Below are positions 37,105 to 49,324 of a DNA stretch of 64,000 bases, one piece after another. Below the pieces are notes generated by a model, which was not told the origin of the DNA, did no database searches, and saw nothing but the letters and a program-made list of their open reading frames with translations. Source of the DNA: Cymodocea nodosa. Lineage: Eukaryota > Streptophyta > Magnoliopsida > Alismatales > Cymodoceaceae. Position 1 is the stretch's first letter. Each line of letters starts with the position of its first letter. Made by a program: the position numbers and the translations under genes. The stretch is from NCBI GenBank assembly GCA_036874045.1, contig CM072344.1:15162501-15226500 (forward strand). The letters run 5' to 3'.

Positions 37105-37215
37105 TGGACGGCAGGCAACGCCAATATCTCAATTAGTTAAATATAAAGATGGTTAGAACTTTGGTTAACATTCAAATTCTCGTGAATAATAAATTATTAT
37201 TATAAAAAAAAATTT
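37105..37215 (+). repeat. Possible tRNA-derived SINE fragment
   Basis: ATCTCAATTAGTTAAATA resembles an A box, and GGTTAACATTCAAATTCTCG about 30 bp later resembles a B box, followed by a TAATAAA-type and then A-rich tail. It is only a short, diverged match to RNA polymerase III promoter boxes. Confidence 0.25.
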
Positions 37216-39724
37216 TATTGGGTTATGAGCATCCTCACGTGACGGACTCCACTTTATTCGTCAATAATTGAGTGGGTGGCCATGAAGATGATGAGTAGAT
37301 TAACCACTACACTAAAAAAATAATAATCTTTTATATGATAGAAAATTAGCAGGTTATTTTTTAAATTCAGAGAATAACCGGTTAAATTAAGATCATAATT
37401 AGTAAATATGAAAAGTTCTACATTCATAAGTATAGTGATAGTGGATGATATATTAAGTCAATTAAACATTATTTCAGATTTAACTAGTAGTTTTTTTAGG
37501 TAAATTTTTTTGATATAATATACAATAAATTTTTTTACTTCTTATCAATTGATTTTGAGAAAAAATATTTTATAACAAATGATAAATTAACTCACATTGC
37601 ATCAGATATAACTAGTAATTTCTTTTGGATAAAATTTCCAGATGTAATATACGATAAATTTCCTCACTCAAATTAAATAAATCAAATCTAAAATCTGTCG
37701 ATAACGAAGATTACATTGTATTTGAAACAAGCATTCTTTTACGAATATTTATTTCAGATAGAAATTTTACAGTTAATATATATTAAATTAATTATTAAAA
37801 TTATATGAGGAATATTTACGGTTGAAACCGCGTGGAATCCAAGCGCGACGTACGACGAGGTAAGCGCGGAATGGAATATTACCAACATATCCTTTCCTTT
37901 CGTACTAATTAAGGAAGGTGTGATTCAAAAAAACACACCCCGATGAATAATCTAAATTAAATTAAATTAAATTATGGTACTTGATTGCAAATAAACGTGA
38001 AACGTCGCGTCGATATTGATTAAAAATATCTTAGATGTTTATCTTATCGTTTACATATATTATATTAAAATTATGAAAAAGATTGCTACAGACATTTATA
38101 ATATTGTACTGTGAGTGTTTAAAATAATATTTCGAATTTAATTTTAACGTATCATTATAAATTATAATGGATACATTAATATTTATCAATGAATAAGATT
38201 TAACAAGAATAAATATTTACCACAAAATACCACGTGATTAAAATGAGTATGAATTTTATTTACAATTACAAACTAAGATGCATTTATTTCTTGTATGTTT
38301 ATATTTACTTACATATGGTAAGAAATGTAAGTGATACGAAAATATTTAATGATATCTATGAGAGTTGTATAAGTAGTACGAGTAAAGGTTATATAAAAAG
38401 TATTAGAATCAATTATATGAGAAGAATTTGCACAAACATTGACTATGTAAATGTTATACAAGTGAGGGTTGTACAAGCAAAAATAAAAGTTGTATAAGAT
38501 GCATTTGCATAAATAAGAGATTGTACAATATCTACAGAAATTATATTATTCAGGAAGAATGAAGATTGTGCAATACACAATAGTAAAATCTATGTGATTC
38601 AAAAGAAAAGAGTTCGGTTATCTCACTTCTAATTGACAATAACAATCCCTTCCTTTATTTGATCTGATGAATTTTTAATCATCAAGACAAAATCAACAAC
38701 ATCAACTACAAGCATGAATGATGACATTTTTCTTTTAAAAATAGCAACTTGCCCTGATACATTGCCTTGACTACTTTGTTATAATTTATTCCATGAGTGG
38801 TCAAAGTATGTGTTCTCCTTGATTGAACAAACCTTAAATTTACCATGTAAAATTTAAAAAATATTGACCTTTAATCTGAATATATTAAAATTAGTCATTT
38901 TTCGATACATTTCAACCATCAACTTTCAAGTTCAAAAATCTCTACGAATATATATTTCAGTTTAGGTTCAAATCTTAATATATAATCTATTACCATGGAT
39001 TAAATATTCGTATAATTATTATTTTTTTATTTTTTAAAATAATTAAATATAAAATGATCTGTAGATACCTACGTAATATTAATTTTTACGTAGATACCTG
39101 CATAATATTAATATCCATATAATTACTTTTTTTACGTAGTTTTCATGCATACGATAAGGAATAAAGTTTTTTTTTAAAAAAAAGCCATCCTTCGTGCAAC
39201 GTGCGAAAAAAGAGATAAAAATTAAATTTAAGGAATCGAAAAATTTCAATGTTTATACATAAAAAATGTTAAAAATTAAAATTTAAGTGTTTATACACAT
39301 GATAGAAAAATATTTAATTGAATCTTTAATAATATAATTTAATATTTAAATTACTTAAATCATTTAAAGTATATATTTAATTTAATTTAATCTCTTGAGC
39401 AATCTTTAATTCACTTGTCCTAATTAAAATCTTTAATCTTGGATTAAAATTGTAATCAGTTAATTTAGCATTCTAAAGGTTTAAGTCGCGAGTACGTAAA
39501 AGTGCACGCAAGCGAACGGAAGTTTTCGTCTGAAAAGCACCTTAGAGCCATCATTTTCCACGCGCCATGAAATTTAAATCTCCTAATCTTCTGTCAGCGT
39601 TAGGTGTGACCAGAGAGAAGAAATCGTCTAATCTCCGGCGATAAAAGTCAGCGAAATGCGTCGCGAATTCTCCACCGTTGTTTCCGTCCACGCTTGCCCT
39701 TTCCGTGCGTGTGTGTGTTTTGTG

Positions 39725-39731
39725 TATATAT
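39725..39731 (+). promoter_or_regulatory. Putative TATA box of the LEA2 gene
   Basis: TATATAT lies 127 bp upstream of the start codon at 39852, in the GC-richer promoter side of the gene. Confidence 0.5.
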
Positions 39732-39851
39732 GTACCTGACCAGACACCATGCTCGAGGTGTCTGAGATTGTAGAAGAAGTGGTAGCAGTGGCTGTCGATC
39801 ATTTGCTTATTGTAGGTAGCTTGAATTGGGTAGGTGGGGATCCGATCGAGC

Positions 39852-40710
39852 ATGGCGGAGCAACAGAGGATCCACCCGGTCGACGTCGAGGCCAGGGGTG
39901 GCGAGAAGGCAACGCCCACGGCGCCGTTGATGCCCCATGGCAGGACCGCCTTGTCGGATGAGGGCGACCCCGTGGCGTACCCACCCCAACACCGTTCCTT
40001 CCCCGTCGCCCATTCCAGACCTCCCAAGCGACGGCGTGGTTGCTGCTGCAGGTGAGTGGGTGGATCGTTATTAATCAATCAATCGCTGATCATGAAGAGA
40101 TGGATGGCCGGCCGGAGCTTTAATTTCTCTCTGGTGTTTGATCAGGTGCCTCTGCTGGTCACTGTGCTTGGTTCTGGTCTTGGTGGTGCTGCTCGGAATC
40201 ACCGTAGGTGCCCTTTACCTGATCTTCCGACCCAAGATCCCAAAGTACTCCGTCGACCACATTAGCATCACGCAGTTCAACGTGAGCGTCAACGGCACCG
40301 TCGCCGCCAGCTTCAACGTGAAGGTGACGGCCACCAACCCCAACAGCAAAATCGGGATATACTACTTGGACGGCAGCCACCTGAGGGTGCGGTTCGAGGA
40401 GACAGAACTGTGCGAGGGCCAGCTGCCGGTGTTCTACCAGGGCCACCGCAACACCACCCTGCTGAACGTGATCATGACGGGCCAGACTCGCTTCGACGGC
40501 AGCCTCCTGTCGGAGTTACAGGCTGCCCAGAATTCCGGTTCCGTTCCCATCGACTTCCGGGGGAAGGTGCCGGTGAAGTTGAAGCTCGGCTCCCTCAAGC
40601 TGTTCAAGGTCAAGCCCTTGGTTCGATGCCACTTGGTGCTCAGCGGCCTGGCTGCCAACCAAGTCATCCACATCAAAAGCAGCCACTGCAAATTCAAATT
40701 CAGACTATGA
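39852..40710 (+). CDS. NDR1/HIN1-like LEA2-domain membrane protein
   Basis: Two exons (39852-40051 and 40146-40710, GT-AG, phase 2) give 254 residues. The N-terminal 67 residues are hydrophilic and basic near the end (PPKRRRGCCCR). One transmembrane segment covers about residues 68-94. It is followed by RPKIPKYSVD, the signature found just outside the membrane in this family. The LEA2 domain then includes FNVSVNGTVAASFNV, TNPNSKIGIYY and VFYQGHRNTT. N-glycosylation sequons occur in NVS, NGT and NTT. Relatives (NHL proteins) sit at the plasma membrane and take part in defence and abiotic stress. The start at 39852 follows the TATA box and gives the usual length. A phase-2 intron just before the membrane segment is notable, as many NHL genes lack introns. 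Confidence 0.92.
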
Positions 40711-42585
40711 TCCTTCCTTTCTTCTTCTAGATTCCTTTGGTTTATTGTTGTTGTATCCTAGCAGATGATGGTAGGGGTTGGTGGGTCTTGTGCACCAACT
40801 CCGCCGGTTTACCAGTGGTCGTCTACACATTATTGTATTTGCTGTATTTATGATTCTTGCTTCATGCTTACGTATATATCAAAATAATCTCAGTTGCAGA
40901 ATCTTGCAGATATCTATTCTACGTAAGTTAATAATATGACACACTTATAATTCATCCAAATCTAAACAGATACCCATCAAGTCAACTTTGAACTTTAACC
41001 ATCGGAAGCAACCGTGGAGGCTTCCGCAACCCCACGGAAGGAAGTTAAGTGGGTTGGTGGAGGATGGGTGTTCGAGGGAAGTAGAAAGAACATGGAAAAG
41101 AAGAAGTCGAGGGGGAAGGAAGGTGGGTGGTAGGAACAATGGCTGGTGGAGGGTGGAGAGCTCTCCTCTTAGTGGAAACTTGAAGAAACGAGGATGCACT
41201 GGATTTGGGGAAAACAAGCAGGAGGAAGAAGATGATGGTGAAGGCATGCAGGTGGCAAATTGAAAGGGAAATGGAAAGTTCAGTCTAAAATAGAAAGTAA
41301 GAAAAAAAAAAGTTTATGTATGCTATAGAAATAAAAAAAAATTAGAATTGAAAAAAAAAAAAATGATAAGAAAATTAAAGACTGTGGGGTTATTATTTTA
41401 TTTTTATTGATCTTCTTAATTTTCTTTCTATTTTTTAAATTTTTCCTTTCTTACTTATTTTTCTTCTCTCTTTTTTTTTTTCATTATTTTTTATTCTTTT
41501 TCAAAGAAAGGTTTTACACAGAAGGTCAAAGAATTCACAACTTTCTCAAAGGGAAAGGTATTTCTTTTATACCTAAGAAAGTTAAGCATTCATTTTCTAA
41601 ACTTTACTATTAGACACAAATGGTTAAAAAAATTTCTTTCATTTTCCATTAGGCACATAATCCTTCTTAAAGGGATTGATAGGTTGAGAAATAAGAATTT
41701 GCTAAGGTCATTGTATTTGACGTCAAAATCAGCTCATATAAGTATAGCAACCATTGCATTGAATAAGTAGTTGCTATTAATCGATATTGTACTTTAATAA
41801 AAGATTTTGATACAGTAGCTTGTCTCTTAGATTTTCAATTGATAACGTTGGCTTCAAGAAAAATATACAAGCCTATCAGTTGTATTTTGAAAATTGCATT
41901 TTCAATTGGGCACTCGCTCAATTTTATTTATATGGAAATAAATTTTCATTATTTTCAATCGTATAAAAGTCTTGTGAAAATGATGGAAAACTGCTTGACT
42001 TTGAAGAAAAAAACAAAAAAGAAAAAGAAAAAGAAAATCTTCACACATGCTGGTTAATTTATGCTTATTTTTATTAGCATTGAATATTTAAAAATAATGG
42101 TAATTATTATTTTCAAAGATAAACATAATTATATGAAAGTTGAGACTAATCACGCTAATATCCAAGTTAATTTATGCTTCACAATTAAATTTGAATATTT
42201 AACTTTGTCTTACAATGTTACAACATTTTGTACCATGTTTGATTAACTTAGGTTTACTTTTATTAAAATCTCTTCATACGAAAATAATAATTATTTTTTA
42301 GTATAAAAAGTAGTACATGGAAGGTAATTATTATTCCCAAAATTAATTATATTGATGTACAAGTTAATTCAAAATTTATTCCTTAAATTTACATAAACAC
42401 CATTAAACAGTAATATTTTTCCATCGTTTACTTGTCATTTCCTTCCTCACCATTTTATAAGATTCTTCCTTCTCAGTAAATTAGAATACCCTCCTTTTCT
42501 GAAGCACTTGAAATGACGTCTCCTCCTATTGTTTCCCTTGTGACTCAAATTTTGTATTCATGAACATTATTTGTCCGTGGTTTTC

Positions 42586-42615
<30 letters not shown>
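42586..42615. repeat. (AAT)10 microsatellite
   Basis: Ten uninterrupted AAT units. Confidence 0.95.
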
Positions 42616-42616
<1 letters not shown>

Positions 42617-43963
42617 TGGGTTTGCACTCATGCATTATGCAAACTTTAGTAGTTATTTACTAACTAATTGCATTTGTCGTCCTGTAGTATTTTGAAATAA
42701 AATTTCAGTCCAGTGCATCCTATTTTTGCGATTTTTTGTTGACTTCCAGTCAACACAGATTTTTAATCTTACATTTTTTCCGATCAACAGTATACCTTTT
42801 GTTCCACGTGATTTTATAAAGTATAAATTTCTCTATTATTTTACTAATTTGCTAATATAATTATTAAATCTGAGACTTCTGCTTATATGTTATACTTGAT
42901 TTCAAATGCTTATAACGTTTGATCGAACCGTTGGATTTTGCTGAAATTTCGATATGTTGTATATCATTACTTCAACTTTCTAACAAGCCTAAGATCGAGA
43001 AAATCTAATTATAGCATAGTCATTTGATTTAGATCTCCCTACATGTTGAGCATATTTAGCTCATGATTTTGCATCTAGCTGTCGTTGATATTTTAATATG
43101 TTAGAGCTTACTTGATAATCTTTCCCACACATACCTTACATTTAAAATCCACACAATCCATTTACATCTATGTTTGAGTGTGCACACTGAGATTTCAATG
43201 ACAACTGCACTTCAGCTTAACTCAAAAGATTTTATTTCATATTTTTACCTGAAATTAGACTGATTGAAGTTTCAGGTGCCTTTTAAATCATGTTTTTCTG
43301 AGCTTTGTGATTTTTCAAAGTCTACACTAGTAGACACTATCGTAGATCTATTGTATGCTCTTGTAATTTTTATATCATTTGCACCTTATGGCCATTCAGG
43401 TATTTTTGTCATTATTCTCCCTTGATTGTAGACTTGATGTACTTCAATCTAGAAGTAATTTCACAATTTTCTAATAAGCACACTTTTATTTTTCGAAAAC
43501 ATGCATTTCTACAACATTTTAGCAATTAAGGAACTAATATTCCTTAGTTATTAAATTTGTGTGCCATGTATGTGATTTATTTATTTGGGTGAATGATTAC
43601 AATATCATGCTTGTAGGACATGTTTGATTACTTATTCATGACTGTTTACATTTTTTTTTTTTTTTTGATCATCTTACTACTTTGCACATGTTATGTCATA
43701 CTATTTCATTCATATCGTCACTTTTGAAAATATTTTTGCTTAAAAACCATACTTACATTTGCATTGGACAACATATAAGCTAAATCAAATAGTGTGACAT
43801 GATTTAGAAACTGAAGCACACTTTTATTTTACTTTTTATGTGTACAATCAAACTTGAGTATGAAGTCACATGCACCATCATTTTTTGTGGCTTTGTCCAC
43901 TTTTATCACACACGTTTAGACCTAAGAGTGAAGTCACTTATGTTGCGCATTCTTATACGTTTA

Positions 43964-44405
43964 AAGAGAGTTTGTTTATTTAGATTTTGAATTCTATAAA
44001 ATTTAAATTATGATAGAATTTAAATTCTATAGAATTTGACAAAAAAAATTTAAAATTCTTCAGATATTTGTACATATTCAGAAATTTGACGAAAATTAAA
44101 TTTAATTATTTGTGCAATGATAAAATTAAATAAAATTAATTTTAATAAAATTTTTAAATAATAAATTGAAGTAATGAGAGAGAGTCCTCTCTCTCTCTCT
44201 CTCTTTTCAACAATCTCACTATAACTTTTTACGAAAGGCAATCACATGAGTGAAATAGAATTTGATTTCCAATCCTTTGGATTAAGAAAACTAATTTCGA
44301 GATTTGCTAAAGAGATAGATTCTATAGATATACAAACAACCTCTTTGTGGAATTAGATAGAAAATTATTTTCTTTTTGTCCAATTCCACATGCACAAACC
44401 CTTCC
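43964..44405. mobile_element. Tourist-like (PIF/Harbinger) MITE
   Basis: A 442-bp element is flanked by TTA (43961-43963 and 44406-44408). The left end is AAGAGAGTTTGTTTAT. The inverted right end is GGAAGGGTTTGTGCAT. Inside both ends is AATTC/AATTG-rich sequence, and the left arm has repeated ATAGAATTTAAATTCTATAG-like palindromes. A CT run lies in the right half. It has no coding capacity. Confidence 0.65.
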
Positions 44406-45230
44406 TTAGATGATATTTCATGTCATTCGTCAATATACTTAAAACATGGCATATAAAAGGTAAGTCTATTTATAACAAAACTATAGAAGAATAAGTGATA
44501 CTTTTAAACTACTTAATCAAGAACATAGACAAAAGTAAGACCATCCTTCTCAATCAAGTCAACTCACAAGAACGCATTTGACATTTCATATAAGGCTAGC
44601 ATCATGATAACACACCACCTTAATTTTCTTTCTCATCTCTTTTGGAGAATCTTATAATATCTCTTTCTTTTATGACTATCACTTAGGCCTTGTATTTAAA
44701 CAAATAATAATTCATTTAATCATTCTAAAATCTAGTAAGTTAATCTCTTTAAGAGAATGAGTATACATATTTCACATGTCCCAAAGTTATCTTACTTTTG
44801 CTTATTTGTTTGACTACATGTTTGTATACTTTTATTACTGTAAGCACACAGTGTCAATTATAATATGTGTGTGAATATGAGTTACATCTTTGGAGAATTA
44901 GGGATCACCTTGCAACTTAAATTTGATTACACTTTGTGATTTTAAGTTAATTAACACCCTAATTACTTCTAGAAAAATTACAGAAAATCTACCACCTATA
45001 GACCTACGAAATTAAGCTTTGTAATAGAAGGAAAAGCAGATAAACCTACTGAAATAAGTTCAGAAAATTATTGAGATTCATTTCATTTGTACCTTCCTCC
45101 TACCCGACTAAAAGAAACGAAATTGGAGATTTCATTTGTACCTTCCTCCTGGTTTGGTAGACCATTTTGCTCTTCACCTTGTTTTTCATTCCTACATCGA
45201 TTATCTTCATCAATGTCATGCATTTCCACA

Positions 45231-45463
45231 CTAACCGATGCAGCATTTAGTTCAGACTTCAGAATTAATCTATAGACTCAGTAGAACAAACAATTTTACA
45301 GACCCAAATTGCTTATGATACTTGAAAGTATGCAAATATAAGTAACAGTTATTTACTAACCAATGCAACATTTAGTTCAGACTTCAGAATCAATCTACAG
45401 ATTCAATAGAACAAACGATCTTACAGACCCAAATAACTTATGATACTTAGAAGCATGCAAGCA
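45231..45463. repeat. Direct duplication of about 108 bp, offset 125 bp
   Basis: Copy 1 (45231-45338) and copy 2 (45356-45463) share CTAACCRATGCARCATTTAG, then TTCAGACTTCAGAAT, TAGAACAAAC, TTACAGACCCAAAT and CTTATGATACTT, with about 15% difference. A separate 22-bp repeat, TTTCATTTGTACCTTCCTCC, lies just left at 45081 and 45132. It is close to the 3' end of the minus-strand DUF6817 gene and could fall in its 3' UTR. Confidence 0.8.
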
Positions 45464-45514
45464 TAGTTCAGAGAAGGGGGCAGAGCACAGTGGGAGGATG
45501 GAAGAAGACCTTAC

Positions 45515-46780
45515 TTACTTGACCAGCCCAAGGTTGAGAATTCCCCAAGACGTCTGAGGCCAGTCCTTCTCCTTAGCCTTCATGAGCAACACCCTCACCC
45601 AAGCCACCCATCCCTCCCAAGGCATCCTCAAGTCCCAGCAGCTCCCCCACTCCAGCAAGAGCCTCAGCCCCCTTTCAGCCTCCTCCTCCGCCTCCTCAAA
45701 CCTCTTCATCCCCAGATACACATTGGCCAACACCACTCTCGGCTCCGCCGCAAAAGGGTTCTTTTCGATACTCTGGGTAAGCAACCCCTCTTCCTTCTCC
45801 AACCACTCCTGACCGCTACCGCCGCAACAGATGGCCTCCCAATACAAGTCCCTCGCAGCAATCTGATCTTGAGCACCCACAATCCCAGTGCAATTCTGGA
45901 ACACGGGTGGAATCACGAGTTCCAAGTCTTCATCCCTATCTTCCTCGCCGGCGCCAACGCCACCGTTCATCTTCCGCTCTTTCATGTAATTCTCCTCTTC
46001 CTTCACTATCAAGTAATAGATAGCGCCCATTCTTGAGATGGAGTTCATCCACAGCCCCGGCTTGCCGTTCCCAGGCCAAAGGGCTTGTGGGTTGTTCCCC
46101 GCATACTCCAGCCTCCCGTTGGAATTCTCGAAGAGCTCGTCCTGCCATCCGAACAATTGATCGCTGAAGTCCACCATTGTCATCAGCAAGAAGGTGGCGA
46201 CGATCCTCCTCGACAGCTTCACCTCTTCCCCAGTCTTGATGTGCCGTACAACCAAACCAGATCGGGGAACCACCTCGTTGATCTTCCTCCTCCATCCCTT
46301 TTCCGAACCCCCAACAACCTCACCGCCCCTCTTCGCCGCCTCTCTGACGTGGTCCAACAGCTCACCATCATCTTCGTATTTGAAGAGGATGTCATCGTAA
46401 ATCAAGGTCTGACGGTTGACGATGCAGAACAGGTGAACCAACCGCTCGGCAGCAACGCCGATGAGACTACGAACGTCGGATCGGGACTTGGACGGGTCGA
46501 AGATCGCGAGGTTGACGTAGGAGTTGGAGTAGGCGGAGTGGAAAAGGCCGCAGCGAGCGACAGGTTCGGGGACGGACCAGAGCTTAAGGACGCGGTAGAC
46601 TTCGAGGAGGTGGGAGAGGAAGGAGCCGTGCTTGTGCCAGCACTCGCCGGCGCCGACGGAGCGGAGAACGGCAACGAATCTTGGGAGGGAAGGGTCGACG
46701 GCATGCAGGTCGCCGCGAAGGAATGGGCGGGCGGTGTCGACGAGGGCGTCGAGAGGCGTGACGGTTGCCGGCGACGGCAT
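45515..46780 (-). CDS. DUF6817 and TPR-like domain protein
   Basis: An intronless GC-rich gene encodes 421 residues from the ATG at 46780. An upstream in-frame ATG at 46819 would add 13 residues, but a TATA-like GATAAATATCC lies only about 20 bp above it, so 46780 is preferred. The N-terminal half (about 40-180) holds His49, His51, His57 and GLFHSAYSNSYVN (His81-Ser82). This His pattern recalls HD-type metal hydrolases and is the block I associate with DUF6817. The C-terminal part (about 325-395) looks like TPR helices (AAEPRVVLANVYLGMKRFEE then AEEEAERGLRLL). The last residues are WGILNLGLVK, then TAA. No targeting signal is evident. The function is unknown; a hydrolase role would be inference. 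A donor-like GTAAGT overlaps the stop codon. Confidence 0.85.
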   Translation of the reverse strand: MPSPATVTPLDALVDTARPFLRGDLHAVDPSLPRFVAVLRSVGAGECWHKHGSFLSHLLEVYRVLKLWSVPEPVARCGLFHSAYSNSYVNLAIFDPSKSRSDVRSLIGVAAERLVHLFCIVNRQTLIYDDILFKYEDDGELLDHVREAAKRGGEVVGGSEKGWRRKINEVVPRSGLVVRHIKTGEEVKLSRRIVATFLLMTMVDFSDQLFGWQDELFENSNGRLEYAGNNPQALWPGNGKPGLWMNSISRMGAIYYLIVKEEENYMKERKMNGGVGAGEEDRDEDLELVIPPVFQNCTGIVGAQDQIAARDLYWEAICCGGSGQEWLEKEEGLLTQSIEKNPFAAEPRVVLANVYLGMKRFEEAEEEAERGLRLLLEWGSCWDLRMPWEGWVAWVRVLLMKAKEKDWPQTSWGILNLGLVK

Positions 46781-49324
46781 CGTGAACGCTAGCAAAAGGA
46801 ACGGTCGATATGGGACCAAAAATGGACGTGATCGGATATTTATCTGAACTATTTTTGTCGTCCATAGATTAAATAATGTCGTGCGAATTTAATTTTAATA
46901 TATTATTTATGTAATTACGGATATGATTCATCGTGTTATTCATGCTAATAAATAGAAGAGAGAAAAAAGAAGAAGATTCAAGATATCAATAAGTAGAAGT
47001 ATCGCAGATGGTATAGTTCATAATGCCTGTAAACATGATCAAACTAATAATGTTGTCATTCTTATAATATATCGAATTTGATTTTAGTATATCATTTATA
47101 GGATTTATAAATATAGGATTTATCAAATTTGAATTTCAAATGTTTGTGTGAATTGAAATTTATAATATAATTATTTGTAATTAATTTGTTAATTAAGTTT
47201 TTAATTAGTAAATTAAAATGATTAGTAAAAAAATATAATTAATTAACAAGTTATATAATGATATAATTAGATCTTTATATATTATTTATCAATAATCTTA
47301 AGTCACAAATATTTTCCATTGAAATTCTAAAACCTTTAGAAGTAACGAACTATAAAACTTTGCAAAAGGACAGAATTAAAATTTTATCGAAAAATATTTT
47401 ACTTAAGTGTACAAATGCAGATCCACCAAAATTAGACAAAAATTACTTTTATTTCTGTCCAACCCTACCTGAAAATCTTGAGGAGGTGAGGTGGGGGGGT
47501 GATAAAACTGAGTCCTAAATTTTACATCATTACTCAATCTCAATCATTTGATTTGATCCACGCAATATTCAATACATGGTTGGTTACTTCTGCCGTTTCA
47601 CTTCTTCGTCAGCTGACCACGTCATATTTAATTAATTTAGATCCCACTCGATCTTTGCATGCAAATTTTCTATGAGAATAATAAACCAACCTAACCTCAC
47701 TCTTACGTTTCCTTTTCGACGTGGAAGAACTCCGGGTTGGGTCGGCCGTCGATGTCGTCCTCGGAGGGTAAAAAAAGAAAAAAAGGGGGTTATATTCCCG
47801 CAGGATATTCGACTAAATTAGGTTACAGGAAAGGAAAGGAGATTTTGGAATCTGGAGATTGAAAATTTCAGATATATTTTCGTGTGTCGCTGCTGCTCCT
47901 TTGATTTTTTGGTATTTCAATTCCTCCTTCTCATTGATAAGCGACATTTCTAGAGGATTTGTGCATATAAGGGGGTGTTTTGTGTATTGTAAAATAATAA
48001 AAAGAAAATAACAGAATATCAATAATGAAAAAAATTAAGGTATTTATGTATAAAATAGAAAATAATGAAATTTAAAATATGTGTGTTTGTGTATGGAATA
48101 AAAAATCATAAAATGTAAAATATATATATTTATTTACAAAATAAAAAATATTGAAATTAATAAATTAAATATTCTTTATATTTATCTGTAAAATAGAGAA
48201 TAACAAAATTTATCATAGATAATATAAGATAAAACTATTTATGATAATAGTTACAACATAAAATATATTTCATATATCTTTATTGTTTCACATATCTCTC
48301 GTAATATTAATTTTCATCTACTAAAGTTATAAACAATTTCTATATCAAAATTACATGTTGTTAAAGAAGTATATTGGTTGAAAATCATATATGTTGTGAA
48401 TTGTAAAATGTGGTTGGTTTCTTGAATTCATTGATGATGCTGGAATGAAAAATCAGAAAATAGCCATGTTGATCTATGCCTATTGAAAGTTTGCTATTTG
48501 TGATACCTCATTATGCTTCATTTAACAATACATTTCTCTTGTCAAGAAAAATTGGGAATACAGTTTTAGAAACTCATTTGCATGCAAAGACAACAATCTG
48601 ATATACCATCACTTACATGGTTAAGGAGGGAATGTGAAAAACCTTCCTATTTATTCTATCAAAACACAAAAAAAATTGTGCTTGATGCAAGTCTTTCTCA
48701 TTAATGTTTTTTTTATTATAAAGAACTACAATGACTTGTATGCTGCACAAATATTGTGAATAACATTTGTAATTTGAATAAAAAATATGCACAAATAGAC
48801 TTCTCCTTTCTAATTCTTTCTATGTCAAGAAACTATAACATCCAGAGAATACACTTATGTACAATTAAAATTTAAGATTCACACGACTCACACAATAATA
48901 GTGATGTGACTAACATTCCTTCTTACGTTTTACTCGTAATCTTTACTTAATTTGTTTTCATTTATACAAGCATTGTGAATTACATAATTTATCTTTACTT
49001 TTAATTTACTCTTATTTGTAATAAAAAATGTTATAAATATTGACACATATATCTCATTTGTAAAACCTTTTTTTTTTACCAAATTTAGATAAAAGAATTA
49101 TTAATTTCAGCAAATCGAGCATACCTCAAAAATACATGTGGATATATGTATTAACGGATCAGCCCAGATTTTGCGGACTACCGGACCGGCTCATGGGCCT
49201 GAAATTTCAAAAAATAAAGACCCGGCCCGTCCAATTGGCATCTCTGCATGTGGCTGATAAAAAAAGACCTCCCGATCGTCTAATCCCCCACGGTTCTGTT
49301 CCCCGCCGATCGGCGGCGAGAAGA
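46781..49324. other. Intergenic between divergent genes, AT-rich
   Basis: This lies between the minus-strand DUF6817 gene and the plus-strand NDUFAF6-like gene, so it should contain both promoters. About 47960-48130 has AT-rich reiterated GTAAAATARAAAATAATG phrases starting with TAAGGGGGTGTTTTGTG, which resembles one end of the window's MITE family; no second end was found. Confidence 0.5.

Larger units (their letters stand above)
35602..39724. other. Intergenic, AT-rich, no gene seen
   Basis: No open frame with a recognisable domain is present. It contains a possible MITE (36265-36915), a possible SINE head (37105-37215) and a copy of the dispersed repeat near 37690-37825. Confidence 0.6.
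40711..45514. other. Intergenic, AT-rich, no secure gene
   Basis: A purine-biased segment at 40980-41260 has overlapping open frames on both strands without known domains. Further on are an AAT microsatellite, a MITE and a local duplication; the rest is AT-rich. A phrase at about 42900-42970 (AACGTTTGATCGAACCGTTG and onward) is of a type often seen in plant retroelement LTRs, but nothing more could be fixed. Confidence 0.55.

Noticed and set aside
40945..41263. Overlapping open frames on both strands
   Set aside because: Purine-biased low-complexity sequence, no domain on either strand, and no gene context.
46085..46792. 235-codon plus-strand frame opposite the DUF6817 gene
   Set aside because: It is a shadow of the GC-rich minus-strand gene; the minus-strand protein has coherent domains, this one does not.
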